Shown here: one piece after another, positions 1-7,985 of the stretch | Layout of the letters: every line of letters starts with the position of its first letter | Numbering within the stretch: the first letter of the stretch is position 1 | Assembly (NCBI RefSeq): GCF_900112175.1 | Contig: NZ_FOYT01000002.1 | Coordinates: 310,001-374,000 of the forward strand | Reading direction: 5' to 3' | DNA: 64,000 nucleotides | Source: Halogeometricum rufum | GTDB lineage: Archaea; Halobacteriota; Halobacteria; Halobacteriales; Haloferacaceae | Made by a program: the position numbers and the translations under genes | The notes under the pieces: model-generated | What the model saw: only the letters and a program-made list of their open reading frames with translations | Databases searched by the model: none | What the model was told of the DNA's origin: nothing

Positions 1-14
1 GCGGCGGCGCTCAT
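1..14 (-). CDS. Start of the next gene of the molybdoenzyme operon (cut by window edge)
   Basis: An ATG on the minus strand at 14-12 overlaps the TGA stop of the molybdopterin oxidoreductase in an ATGA arrangement. Only Met-Ser-Ala-Ala is visible before the edge. The same overlap joins the NrfD and catalytic genes, so this is probably a fourth operon member. In such operons the next gene is often a TorD-type chaperone, but nothing in the visible codons shows that. Confidence 0.4.
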
Positions 15-3000
15 CGGCCCCCACCTCGCTTCGTCACCTCGACGAACGCGTCGTACTGCGCGTTGCTCCCCCCGACGAGGTCGCTCAGCCCCGTGTCGCC
101 GAGTTCCGCGTCGAGCGGTTGCAGGTGGTTGATGGCGAACCCGGCGTCGCGGCCCTTCGCGTAGCCGGCCTCCTCGCGCATCGGTTCGTCGAACCGGTAC
201 GGCGTGGTGCCGTCCCGTCCCGGCGGCGTGCGCGTCTCCCCGTCGACGGTCTCCTCGCTCGCGCCGTCGCCGTCGCGGCCCCAGCCCCACATCGCGCCGA
301 CGACGCCGGGGCGGATGCCGCCCGTGACCATCGCCACGCCCTCGACGGTGCGGCGGCCGGCGTCTATCTCGACCCGGTCGCCGTTCTCGATGCCCCGCTC
401 CTCGGCGTCCGCGGGGTTCAGCCACAGCGGGTTCTCCGGACGGGTCTCGCGGAGCCACGGGCTGTTCTGCGTCCGGTGCATCCCCTGCGTCCGGGGCTTC
501 CAGTTGATGAGTCGGAGCGGTCGCTCGGGGTCGTCGTCGGAGACGACGCCCGCCTGCACGGTGCCGTCGTAGTGGCGCACGTCCTCGACCCGGGGCAGGG
601 GGTCGAACCGCTCGCCGGTGTAGGCGTGCTTGCCCTTCGGGACGACTTCGCTGTAGAAGTTCGCCCGCGCGCCGAGTTTGTACCGCATGTGGTCGCCGTC
701 GTAGGCGTTCGAGCGGTCGCCGTAGCGACCGGCGTAGTCGTAGTCGACGCCGTGTTCGGCGAACGCCTCGGCGTAGTCCTCGACGGGTTCCTCGAACCGA
801 CCGCCGCGGTTGAGGACGGTGACGACCTTGCGCCACTCCTCGTCCCCGACGGCCGCCTTCCAGCGGTCGAGGTCGAAGTGTTCGCCGAGTCCCTTCTCGT
901 GCGCCCGCCGGAACGTCTCCAGTTCGTCGTCCGTCGCGTCGGCGACCGGGTCGCGGTCGTAGGCTATGTTCGCGACGAGTTTGAGGTAGAAGTCCTCCGC
1001 CTGGTGGAGGGGCCACAGGTTCCCGTCGGCGTCCGGGATGGCGTCCTCGCCGACGCCGGGCAGGTCCATCTCCTTCCAGAGGTCCACGAGCACGTCCTCG
1101 AACGGCCGGGCGTCGGGCACCACCTTCACCGTCGGCTGGCTCACCTTCTCGTCGGCGAGGCGCTTGTTCGGGTAGGTGCCGAAGTTCTCCCAGCGTTCGA
1201 GGTACGTCGGCTCCGGCAGGACGTAGTCGGCGTACTTGCTGGTCTCGCCGACGACGGTGTCGCTCGCGACCACCAGCGGGATGGCGTCGGTGTCCTTCAG
1301 TACCGGCGGTATCTCGTCGCCGCCGGCGACGGACATCACGTGGTTGTTCGAGTACGGCCGGATGAACAGGGCCTCGACGCCGTAGGGGTACTCGTCCTTC
1401 GCGCTGCCGTACAGTTCCTGCGCGGCGTACGGCGGCGCGACGGGGAACCACGGCCGCTTCGCCGGGTAGCCGTCGTCGCGTTCGAACAGCGACGTGTCCT
1501 CGTAGTTGACGCCGCCGCGGAGTAGCGGGATACCCCACGGGCTGTGGCCGTCGGGGACGTTCCCGAGTTGGTAACGACCGCTCATCGTGCTGTAGCCGGC
1601 GTACGGCGTCATCTGGCCGCCCTTCCAGTCGTAGTTGCCGACGAGGTGCTGGAGGGTGGCGATGGCGCGCTGGTTGTGGAAGCCGTTGCTGTGCTTGGCG
1701 GGCCCGCGATACGCCATGATGGCCGCCCGCTTGCCGTGGCTGGTGAACTCGTCGGCCACCTCGGCGACGGTGTCGGGGTCGACGCTCGCCATCTCGGCGT
1801 ACTCCTCGACGGTGTGCTCGAACACGCGCTCCCGGTACAGCGACCACGCGCTCCGGACGCGTTCGCCGTCGACGGTGAGGTCCACGTCGAGGACGGCCGC
1901 CTCCGCCTCGCTCGCCGGGACCGGTTCGCCCGTCTCCGCGTCCACGACGACGAACTCGTCGGCCGCGTCGGCGTCGACCAGTCCGAGGTCGGCCGCGCGC
2001 GCCTTCGGCCCGGCGTCGGCGTCCACGCGGACGAGGTGGGTGGCGTCGCTCCACGTCGGTTCGTCGTCGCCGGCGGCCGCCGCCTTCGACGGGTTCCGGA
2101 GGTAGTCGACGTCGTGCCGGTCGTGTTCGAGTATCCACCGAGCCATGCCCATCGCGAGGGCGCCGTCGGCACCGGGTTCGACCGGAATCCACGTGTCGGC
2201 CTTCTCGGCAGTCTTCGACAGGCGCGGGTCAACCACGTCCATCCGCATGCCGTCCTGGATGGCGTTCGTCAGCTTCGGCGCCAGCCACGTCGGCCCCTTG
2301 TTGGCCACCATCGGGTTGGTGCCCCAGACGAGCAGATACTCGCAGTTCTCCACGTCGGCGTACTGCCGCTTCTTCTTGCCCGCGAACGACCGGACGTTGC
2401 CCATCACGCTGGAGAACCCGCAGGTCCCCGCGTGGTGGACGCTGTTTATCGAGCCGAGGCCCTGCTTCCAGAGGCGCGCGCGGACGAAGTTACGCCTGAA
2501 GCCGCCGACGTCCACTATCTGGTTCGCCTTCGGGCCGAGGTCCGGGTGGTCGGTGTCGATGAGCGCGTCGTCCCACTTCTCGTCGAAGTCGGCCTTGGCC
2601 ATCTCGCCGTCCTGGACGGCCTCCCAGTCTGCCATCACCTCGTCTTTCGGCGCGTGCGCCCACATCTCCCGGAGGCCGGGGTGGCCGAGTTCGTCGTCGC
2701 CCTCGACGATTTCCGTGATGGCCTGCTCCCACGAGACGGTCTTCCACTCGCCGGAGCCTCGCGGGCCGACGCGCTTCATCGGCTTGCGGACGCGGTAGGC
2801 GTCGAACGCCGTCTGGATGCCCGCCTGCCCCTTCAGGCACATCCGGCCGCCCGACACCGACCAGCGGTCGGTGTCCACGTCGCCGGTGCCCGCCAGGTCG
2901 CCGGTGGCGACCGACTCGGGGTCGCTGTCGTAGGGAACCTGCGCGAACGGCTGGGTGTTGAGGAACGAGTACGGGTTGCCCGCGAGTTTGCGGACGAGCG

Positions 3001-3295
3001 AACTGTACTCGCCGGCGTCGCTGCCGTCGGCCAGCCGAACCTTGATGGGGCAGAACGTGTTGCACTGCCCGCAGGTCGTGTAGAGGACGTCCTCGGCGCC
3101 GTAGTCGCCGTCGTCGTCGCCGACGTAGTGCGCTTCGTCGTCGGTCCAGAGGTCGGTCGTGTCGAGGTTCACCGACGCCGTCGAACCGGCCGCGACGGCG
3201 CCGATGCCGGCGGCGACTTTCACGAAGTCGCGCCGCGAGAGCGATGCGTCCGGGTCGCTGTTCGGGTCTGTGTCCGGGTCGTCGGTGGAACTCAT
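11..3295 (-). CDS. Tat-exported molybdopterin oxidoreductase, catalytic subunit (TtrA/PsrA-like, DMSO reductase superfamily)
   Basis: Catalytic subunit of an exported respiratory oxidoreductase of 1094 residues. A Tat motif SRRDFVK (20-26) followed by a hydrophobic stretch sends it across the membrane. Cys75, Cys78, Cys82 and Cys153 form the N-terminal [4Fe-4S] site, and Cys292 in HHAGTCGFSS is the expected molybdenum ligand. The segment around 246-259 (IDTDHPDLGPKANQ) resembles tetrathionate-reductase TtrA proteins as I remember them. The C-terminal part carries a molydopterin-dinucleotide-binding barrel (NGDRVEIDAGRRTVEG). The gene overlaps the NrfD gene by four bases. The substrate (tetrathionate, polysulfide, thiosulfate, arsenate or another oxyanion) cannot be fixed from sequence alone. 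Confidence 0.93.
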   Translation of the reverse strand: MSSTDDPDTDPNSDPDASLSRRDFVKVAAGIGAVAAGSTASVNLDTTDLWTDDEAHYVGDDDGDYGAEDVLYTTCGQCNTFCPIKVRLADGSDAGEYSSLVRKLAGNPYSFLNTQPFAQVPYDSDPESVATGDLAGTGDVDTDRWSVSGGRMCLKGQAGIQTAFDAYRVRKPMKRVGPRGSGEWKTVSWEQAITEIVEGDDELGHPGLREMWAHAPKDEVMADWEAVQDGEMAKADFDEKWDDALIDTDHPDLGPKANQIVDVGGFRRNFVRARLWKQGLGSINSVHHAGTCGFSSVMGNVRSFAGKKKRQYADVENCEYLLVWGTNPMVANKGPTWLAPKLTNAIQDGMRMDVVDPRLSKTAEKADTWIPVEPGADGALAMGMARWILEHDRHDVDYLRNPSKAAAAGDDEPTWSDATHLVRVDADAGPKARAADLGLVDADAADEFVVVDAETGEPVPASEAEAAVLDVDLTVDGERVRSAWSLYRERVFEHTVEEYAEMASVDPDTVAEVADEFTSHGKRAAIMAYRGPAKHSNGFHNQRAIATLQHLVGNYDWKGGQMTPYAGYSTMSGRYQLGNVPDGHSPWGIPLLRGGVNYEDTSLFERDDGYPAKRPWFPVAPPYAAQELYGSAKDEYPYGVEALFIRPYSNNHVMSVAGGDEIPPVLKDTDAIPLVVASDTVVGETSKYADYVLPEPTYLERWENFGTYPNKRLADEKVSQPTVKVVPDARPFEDVLVDLWKEMDLPGVGEDAIPDADGNLWPLHQAEDFYLKLVANIAYDRDPVADATDDELETFRRAHEKGLGEHFDLDRWKAAVGDEEWRKVVTVLNRGGRFEEPVEDYAEAFAEHGVDYDYAGRYGDRSNAYDGDHMRYKLGARANFYSEVVPKGKHAYTGERFDPLPRVEDVRHYDGTVQAGVVSDDDPERPLRLINWKPRTQGMHRTQNSPWLRETRPENPLWLNPADAEERGIENGDRVEIDAGRRTVEGVAMVTGGIRPGVVGAMWGWGRDGDGASEETVDGETRTPPGRDGTTPYRFDEPMREEAGYAKGRDAGFAINHLQPLDAELGDTGLSDLVGGSNAQYDAFVEVTKRGGGR

Positions 3296-4620
3296 CGGTC
3301 GTCACCTCCGTGGTCGGAGACGCCGCCGTCGGTGGCGGCGCTCGGTCGGTCTGCGTGCGATTCGTCCCGCGCGTCCAGCGGTCGGAGCGGCAGCACCTCG
3401 GCGCCGAGCGAGTAGAGCAGCAGTCCGACGGCAATCATCCCCGCCGAGGTCAGCCACTCCACCGCGCTCGGGAAGTACTCGCCGTGCGGCAGGCCCTCCA
3501 TCACGGGCAGTATCTGCGGCGGGACGACGATGTTGAACCGCACCGCGACGATGCCGACGACGACGCTCAGGCCCGCCAGCGTCAGCGGCACCGCGGAGCG
3601 CCGCCAGGAGCGGTTGCTCAGCACGACCAGCGGGAGGACCCAGCCGAGGCCGACCATGAACACCCAGAACGACCACGACATCTCGCCGAACAGGACGACG
3701 AGCCACGTCTCCACCTCGTGGGGGTGCAGGCTGTTGAGCGCGATGAGCGCGTCGATGGTCGTGAACGCCGCGTCCGCGAGGACGAACGCGGCGAGCAACT
3801 GACCGAGGCGGTCCATCAGGTCGCGGTCCAGCGTCTCGCCCGTCAGGAGCTTCGACCGCAGGACGTACAGCGCGGCGACGAGCGCCGTCCCCGACACCAC
3901 CGCCGAGACGACGAAGATGACCGGGAACAGCCCGCTGTTCCAGTACGGCCGGGCCTTCGCGACGGCGAACAGTACGCCGGTACCGCCGTGGACCATGAAT
4001 ATGGCAAGGGGGATGCCGACCAGCCCGGCCCGCTTCAGCCAGCGCTCGTCCGTCTCCGCCGAGGCGGCGGACGTGTCGCGCCGACCGAGGGTGAGCAGGC
4101 CGCAGAGCCTCGCCCGCCAGCCCTCGGCGTGCGCGGCCACGCGGGCGAGGTCGACGCGCATCGAGAAGTACAGCTCCGTCACGAGGACGCCGATGTAGGC
4201 GACGTAGGCGTGGACCTCCCACGACAGCGCCGACGTGAGCTGTCGCCAGATGAACGGGTGGTACATCCGGTCCATCCGGCCGAGGTCGGTCCAGACGAAC
4301 AGTAGCGCCACGACCATGCTGACGATGGCCGCGAACAGGGCGTCGCGGTCTATCTTCTCTAAGCCCTCCACCTCGAAGACGTTCGCCAGCGTGCTGACGA
4401 GGAACGCCCCCGCCGAGAGGCCGACGAAGTAGATGTAGAAGGCGACCCACGCCCCCCACGGCGCGACGCTCGTGAGGTTGGTACTCGCCATCCCGAGGCT
4501 GATGCGACGCCACGTGGCCCACCCGCCCACCGCCAGCAAGACGGCCAGCAGGGCGTACCACGCGACGCGGAACCGTCCGTTCCGGAAGCCGGAGTCGTAG
4601 TCGAGTTCGGTCGTCGCCAT
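3292..4620 (-). CDS. NrfD/PsrC-family membrane subunit of the molybdoenzyme complex
   Basis: Integral membrane quinol-oxidising (or quinone-reducing) subunit, 442 residues with about nine to ten hydrophobic helices, the size expected for NrfD/PsrC/TtrC. It would pass electrons from the quinone pool to the ferredoxin-like subunit and then to the catalytic subunit. The region ASTNLTSVAPWGAWVAFYIY near residues 45-65 is typical of NrfD openings. It starts four bases after the ferredoxin gene stops, and its own stop overlaps the catalytic gene start, so the three are one transcription and translation unit. The tail is polar and acidic. Confidence 0.92.
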   Translation of the reverse strand: MATTELDYDSGFRNGRFRVAWYALLAVLLAVGGWATWRRISLGMASTNLTSVAPWGAWVAFYIYFVGLSAGAFLVSTLANVFEVEGLEKIDRDALFAAIVSMVVALLFVWTDLGRMDRMYHPFIWRQLTSALSWEVHAYVAYIGVLVTELYFSMRVDLARVAAHAEGWRARLCGLLTLGRRDTSAASAETDERWLKRAGLVGIPLAIFMVHGGTGVLFAVAKARPYWNSGLFPVIFVVSAVVSGTALVAALYVLRSKLLTGETLDRDLMDRLGQLLAAFVLADAAFTTIDALIALNSLHPHEVETWLVVLFGEMSWSFWVFMVGLGWVLPLVVLSNRSWRRSAVPLTLAGLSVVVGIVAVRFNIVVPPQILPVMEGLPHGEYFPSAVEWLTSAGMIAVGLLLYSLGAEVLPLRPLDARDESHADRPSAATDGGVSDHGGDDR

Positions 4621-4624
4621 GGTC

Positions 4625-5641
4625 CTATTTGAGGTAGTAGACGTTGGGGTCGGTCCCCTCGGACTCCTTGAGTTGGAACGACCGGGTGGAGTCGGCCATC
4701 TCCGACACGTCGCTGTCGGGGTCGTTCAGGTCGCCCGCGTTGCGGGCGTCGCCCACGCACGTCTCGACGCAGGCTGGTTCCTCGCCGCGGTTCAACCGGT
4801 GCATGCACATGCTGCACTTCCGGACGTTGCCGACCGGGGACTCGCCGCCCTCGCGGGGGCCGCGGTCCACGCCGTACTCCGGACTGGTCACCTCGCCGCT
4901 TCCCGTCACCTCGTCGTCGTAGTTCTCGCCGAAGTCGAAGTAGCGCGCGCCGTACGGGCAGGCGATCATGCAGTACCGACAGCCGATACAGCGGTCGTAG
5001 TCCACGTTGACGACGCCGTTGTCCATCTTGTACGTCGCCGACACCGGGCAAACCTGCACGCACGGCGGGTTCTCACACTGCATGCACGGGCGCGGAACGT
5101 TCGTCCGCGTGACGTTCGGGAACTCGCCGTGTTCCTCCTCCATCACGACGTTGTAGGAGACGCCCGGCGGCGTCCGGTTCTCGGCCTTGCACGCGACCGT
5201 ACAGGAGTCGCAGCCGACGCACTTCTGCAGGTCGATGACCATGCCCCACTTCTCGTCGCCGTCCGGGCCGTCCTCGCTCTCGACGGACGCCGCGACGGAG
5301 TCCATCGACCCGACGGCACAGCCCAGTCCCTCGGCCGTCTCCCGGGAGACGGTCTGGCCGTCGCCGTCGATGGCCGGGTTCGGCGTCTCGCGGTAGTCGT
5401 CCCCGAATTCGGCTTCCGCGGCCCGGTCGTACTTCTCCCAGTAGTCGTCGCCCGAGAGTTCCCCGCGGGCGACGCGTTTCGCGTCCTCGGCCATCGCGAC
5501 GCCGAGGTCGGTGCTGTACTCGGTCTTCGCGAGTTCCGCCTCGGGGTCGGCCGCCTCCGCGTCGACCATCCGGTCGAGCGTGGCCGTGTCCGGCACCGAG
5601 GGCGTGCGGGTCGGTTCGGCCGACTCGTCGACTCCGCTCAT
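4625..5641 (-). CDS. Four-cluster [4Fe-4S] ferredoxin subunit of the molybdoenzyme complex
   Basis: Electron-transfer subunit, 338 residues. Four cysteine groups are visible: CVGCDSCTVACKAEN, CMQCENPPCVQVCP, CIGCRYCMIACPYG and CSMC followed by ACVETC, giving 16 cysteines as in PsrB/DmsB/TtrB. An acidic extension of about 115 residues precedes the first cluster, which is unusual. There is no signal peptide of its own, so co-export with the Tat-bearing catalytic subunit is likely. A GGGAGGTGG ribosome binding sequence lies upstream of the ATG, inside a 17-codon mini-ORF that ends in an ATGA overlap with this start. Confidence 0.93.
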   Translation of the reverse strand: MSGVDESAEPTRTPSVPDTATLDRMVDAEAADPEAELAKTEYSTDLGVAMAEDAKRVARGELSGDDYWEKYDRAAEAEFGDDYRETPNPAIDGDGQTVSRETAEGLGCAVGSMDSVAASVESEDGPDGDEKWGMVIDLQKCVGCDSCTVACKAENRTPPGVSYNVVMEEEHGEFPNVTRTNVPRPCMQCENPPCVQVCPVSATYKMDNGVVNVDYDRCIGCRYCMIACPYGARYFDFGENYDDEVTGSGEVTSPEYGVDRGPREGGESPVGNVRKCSMCMHRLNRGEEPACVETCVGDARNAGDLNDPDSDVSEMADSTRSFQLKESEGTDPNVYYLK

Positions 5642-5691
5642 CGGCCGCCACCTCCCGGCGGGCGTTCGCGCCGCGTCTGGTTCGAGTTCAT
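5638..5691 (-). CDS. Possible 17-codon leader ORF of the molybdoenzyme operon
   Basis: A mini-ORF of 17 codons rich in Arg, Pro and Gly starts at ATG 5691 and stops in an ATGA overlap with the ferredoxin gene. The overlap style matches the rest of the operon, and the ferredoxin ribosome binding site lies within it. It may be chance in GC-rich DNA; no homologue is recognised. Confidence 0.15.
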   Translation of the reverse strand: MNSNQTRRERPPGGGGR

Positions 5692-5983
5692 CACGTGTAG
5701 ACGGAGACGCCCCAGGGGGCTGAGCGTACTACCGATACTGTTGGGTGCGTCGAGACGGGGCGAGACCCCCCACCTTCGGGTACCCATACTGTTTGGGCCG
5801 GGGGTGACCCGAATCAGCGGGAACGGCCTCCCCGAGAGAGCGTATCGGGCGTCGCGAGCGGCGAGACGGGTTCAGGAACCCGATTCCAACGGCGTGAAAA
5901 TCCCGTATCGGGTTTTAGCCGGTGGCGTCGCGACGCTACGGTATGCAGCGCACTCGCTCGACGCCGACGGGGAGGTGGACGCG
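5642..5983. promoter_or_regulatory. Divergent regulatory region between the molybdoenzyme operon and the Bat-like regulator
   Basis: A 342-bp intergenic region between divergent genes. It holds an imperfect direct repeat, ATACTGTTGGG at 5735-5745 and ATACTGTTTGGG at 5786-5797, about 51 bp apart, and an imperfect palindrome centred on CCCGTATCGGG flanked by A- and T-runs (5896-5918). These are plausible activator and operator sites; no protein is assigned to them by the sequence itself. Confidence 0.4.
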
Positions 5984-7882
5984 ATGGCCGTGAACCCGCT
6001 GCTGGCGGCCTCGATCGCACTCCGTCTCGGCGGCGTCGGCTACTCGCTCGCGCTCCTCTCTCGGAGCCGTGACCGCCGGTTCGCGTTCCTCACGTGCATG
6101 CTCGCGCTGATGGCGGCGCGGCAGGTCTGGACCGCGATGGCGACGACGGCCACCGGACTCGCGGAACTGCCGGGACTCCTGGTCAGCGTCCTCGCCGTCG
6201 CGACGGTCCACTACCTCTCGCGGTACGTCTCCGAGGAGGACCGCATCAAGGCGCGACTCCGAGAGACCAACGAGGAGCTTCGAAGCTTCCGGAAGGCGGT
6301 CGAACACGCCGGCCACGCCATCTTCCTCACCGACACCGACGGCACCATCGAGTACGCCAACCCCGCCGTCGAGACGGTGACCGGCTACGCCCCCGAGGGC
6401 GTCGTCGGCGAGGACCCCAGCCTCTGGAAGTCGGGCGAACACGACGACGACTTCTACGAGGACCTCTGGGCGACGATAACCGACGGGGAGGTCTGGGACG
6501 GCGAGATAATCAACGAGCGACGCGACGGGGAGTTCTGCTGGGTGGACATGACCGTCGCCCCCATCACCGACGACGCGGGCGAGGTGGACCGGTTCGTCGC
6601 CGTCGACACCGACGTGACCGAACGCAAGGAGCGCGAACTCCGCATCCGCGAGCAGAAAGAGCGACTCGAACACCTCAACGACACGAACGAGGTGCTCCGG
6701 GAGGTCAACCGCCGCCTCGTTCAGGCGGACGACCGAGACGACGTCGAGCGCGCGGCCTGCGAGCAGTTCGCCGCGACCGACCCCTACGACGCCGCGTGGG
6801 TCGCGACCCGGAACATGGTCAACGACGCCGTCCGGGAGCGCACGCACGCCGGCATCGACGCCGAGAGCCTCGACGCCGTCGTCGCGGCCCTGAACGACGC
6901 CGACGGGGAGACGCCCGTGGACCGAGCGCTGACCGAGGGCGTGACCGCCGTCGCTCGAACGGGCGACGGCGACGACGGGTTCGCCCCGGCGGGGTCGGCG
7001 GCGACGCTCGCCATCCCGCTCACCTATCGGGACGTCTCCTACGGCGCGCTCGTCGTCCACGCGGCCGACGCCGACGCCCTCGACGCCGTCGACCCGTCCG
7101 TCCTCGACGAACTCGGCGAGACCATCGGCTACGCCGTCGACGCGGCCGAGAGCAAGCAGTCGCTGGTCGCCGACCGGGTGACCGAACTCACGTTCAGACT
7201 CCCGCCCGACGCCGGTCCGCTGTTCGAACTCGCGGCCGGCCTCGACTGCGAACTCGAACTCGACCGGCTCTCGGTCGCCGCCGACGGCGCTCCCGTCGAG
7301 TACGTCACCGTCCGGGGCGCGGACGCAGACGCCGTCTGCGACGCCGCCGCCGCGGACCCGCGGTTCGAGTCCGCGCAGGTCCTGTCGGACGGCGACGAGG
7401 CCGCAGTCGTCCGATTCGCCGTCTCCGACGCGTCGGTCGTGACCACGCTGGCCGACCGCAACTGCGTGGTCGACTCGCTCTCGGCGGACGCCGCCGGCGG
7501 CCGCGTCACCGCCGAGATGCCGCAGAGCGCGTCCGTCGGCAGCGTCGTCGAGGCGGTGCGCGCCCGCCACCCCGACGCCGACCTGATCGCACAGCGCGAA
7601 CGCGAGCGCTCGACCGAGACCCGAGGCGAGTTCCGCGCCGCCCTCGAGGACCGACTCACGGAGCGGCAACTGGAAGCGCTCCAGACGGCCCACTTCGCGG
7701 GCTACTTCGACTGGCCGCGCGAGACCAGCGGCGAGGACGCCGCGGCCCTGATGGACATCTCCCAGTCGACGTTCCTGCAGCACCTCCGGGCCGCGGAGCG
7801 GAAACTCGGCGAACGGCTGTTCGACGAGGAGAGCGACGCGGGGACCCGTGCGACGGCCGGCCGCCTCGCGGCGAAACGCTGA
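5984..7882 (+). CDS. Bat-like membrane-anchored PAS/GAF/HTH_10 transcriptional regulator
   Basis: A 632-residue regulator of the haloarchaeal bacterio-opsin activator (Bat/DmsR) type. Residues 1-80 form about three hydrophobic helices; a short coiled coil leads to a PAS domain (about 101-222, FRKAVEHAGHAIFLTDTDG onward) that ends in DVTERKERE; a GAF-like domain covers about 235-395; a Bat-associated sensor segment runs to about 545; and HTH_10 occupies about 560-612 (ERQLEALQTAHFAGYF ... STFLQHLRAAERKL). The open frame extends much further upstream, but coding character begins at ATG 5984. Its position divergent to an anaerobic respiratory operon suggests it controls that operon, by analogy with DmsR beside the haloarchaeal DMSO reductase genes (inference). 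Confidence 0.88.
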   Translation: MAVNPLLAASIALRLGGVGYSLALLSRSRDRRFAFLTCMLALMAARQVWTAMATTATGLAELPGLLVSVLAVATVHYLSRYVSEEDRIKARLRETNEELRSFRKAVEHAGHAIFLTDTDGTIEYANPAVETVTGYAPEGVVGEDPSLWKSGEHDDDFYEDLWATITDGEVWDGEIINERRDGEFCWVDMTVAPITDDAGEVDRFVAVDTDVTERKERELRIREQKERLEHLNDTNEVLREVNRRLVQADDRDDVERAACEQFAATDPYDAAWVATRNMVNDAVRERTHAGIDAESLDAVVAALNDADGETPVDRALTEGVTAVARTGDGDDGFAPAGSAATLAIPLTYRDVSYGALVVHAADADALDAVDPSVLDELGETIGYAVDAAESKQSLVADRVTELTFRLPPDAGPLFELAAGLDCELELDRLSVAADGAPVEYVTVRGADADAVCDAAAADPRFESAQVLSDGDEAAVVRFAVSDASVVTTLADRNCVVDSLSADAAGGRVTAEMPQSASVGSVVEAVRARHPDADLIAQRERERSTETRGEFRAALEDRLTERQLEALQTAHFAGYFDWPRETSGEDAAALMDISQSTFLQHLRAAERKLGERLFDEESDAGTRATAGRLAAKR

Positions 7883-7985
7883 CAGACGCGTGGACCCGAG
7901 CCGTAGTCGAACGCCGTCGAACGTCGGCGAGCCGTCATCAACGCTTAACTCGGGGCCGCGTGAGACGCTACCAATATCAGATAAG

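Noticed and set aside
119-3415. Long plus-strand open frames across the molybdopterin oxidoreductase gene
   Set aside because: They are antisense to a gene with clear cofactor motifs, consist of Val/Arg/Gly-rich sequence, and show no domains. GC-rich DNA gives such frames by chance.
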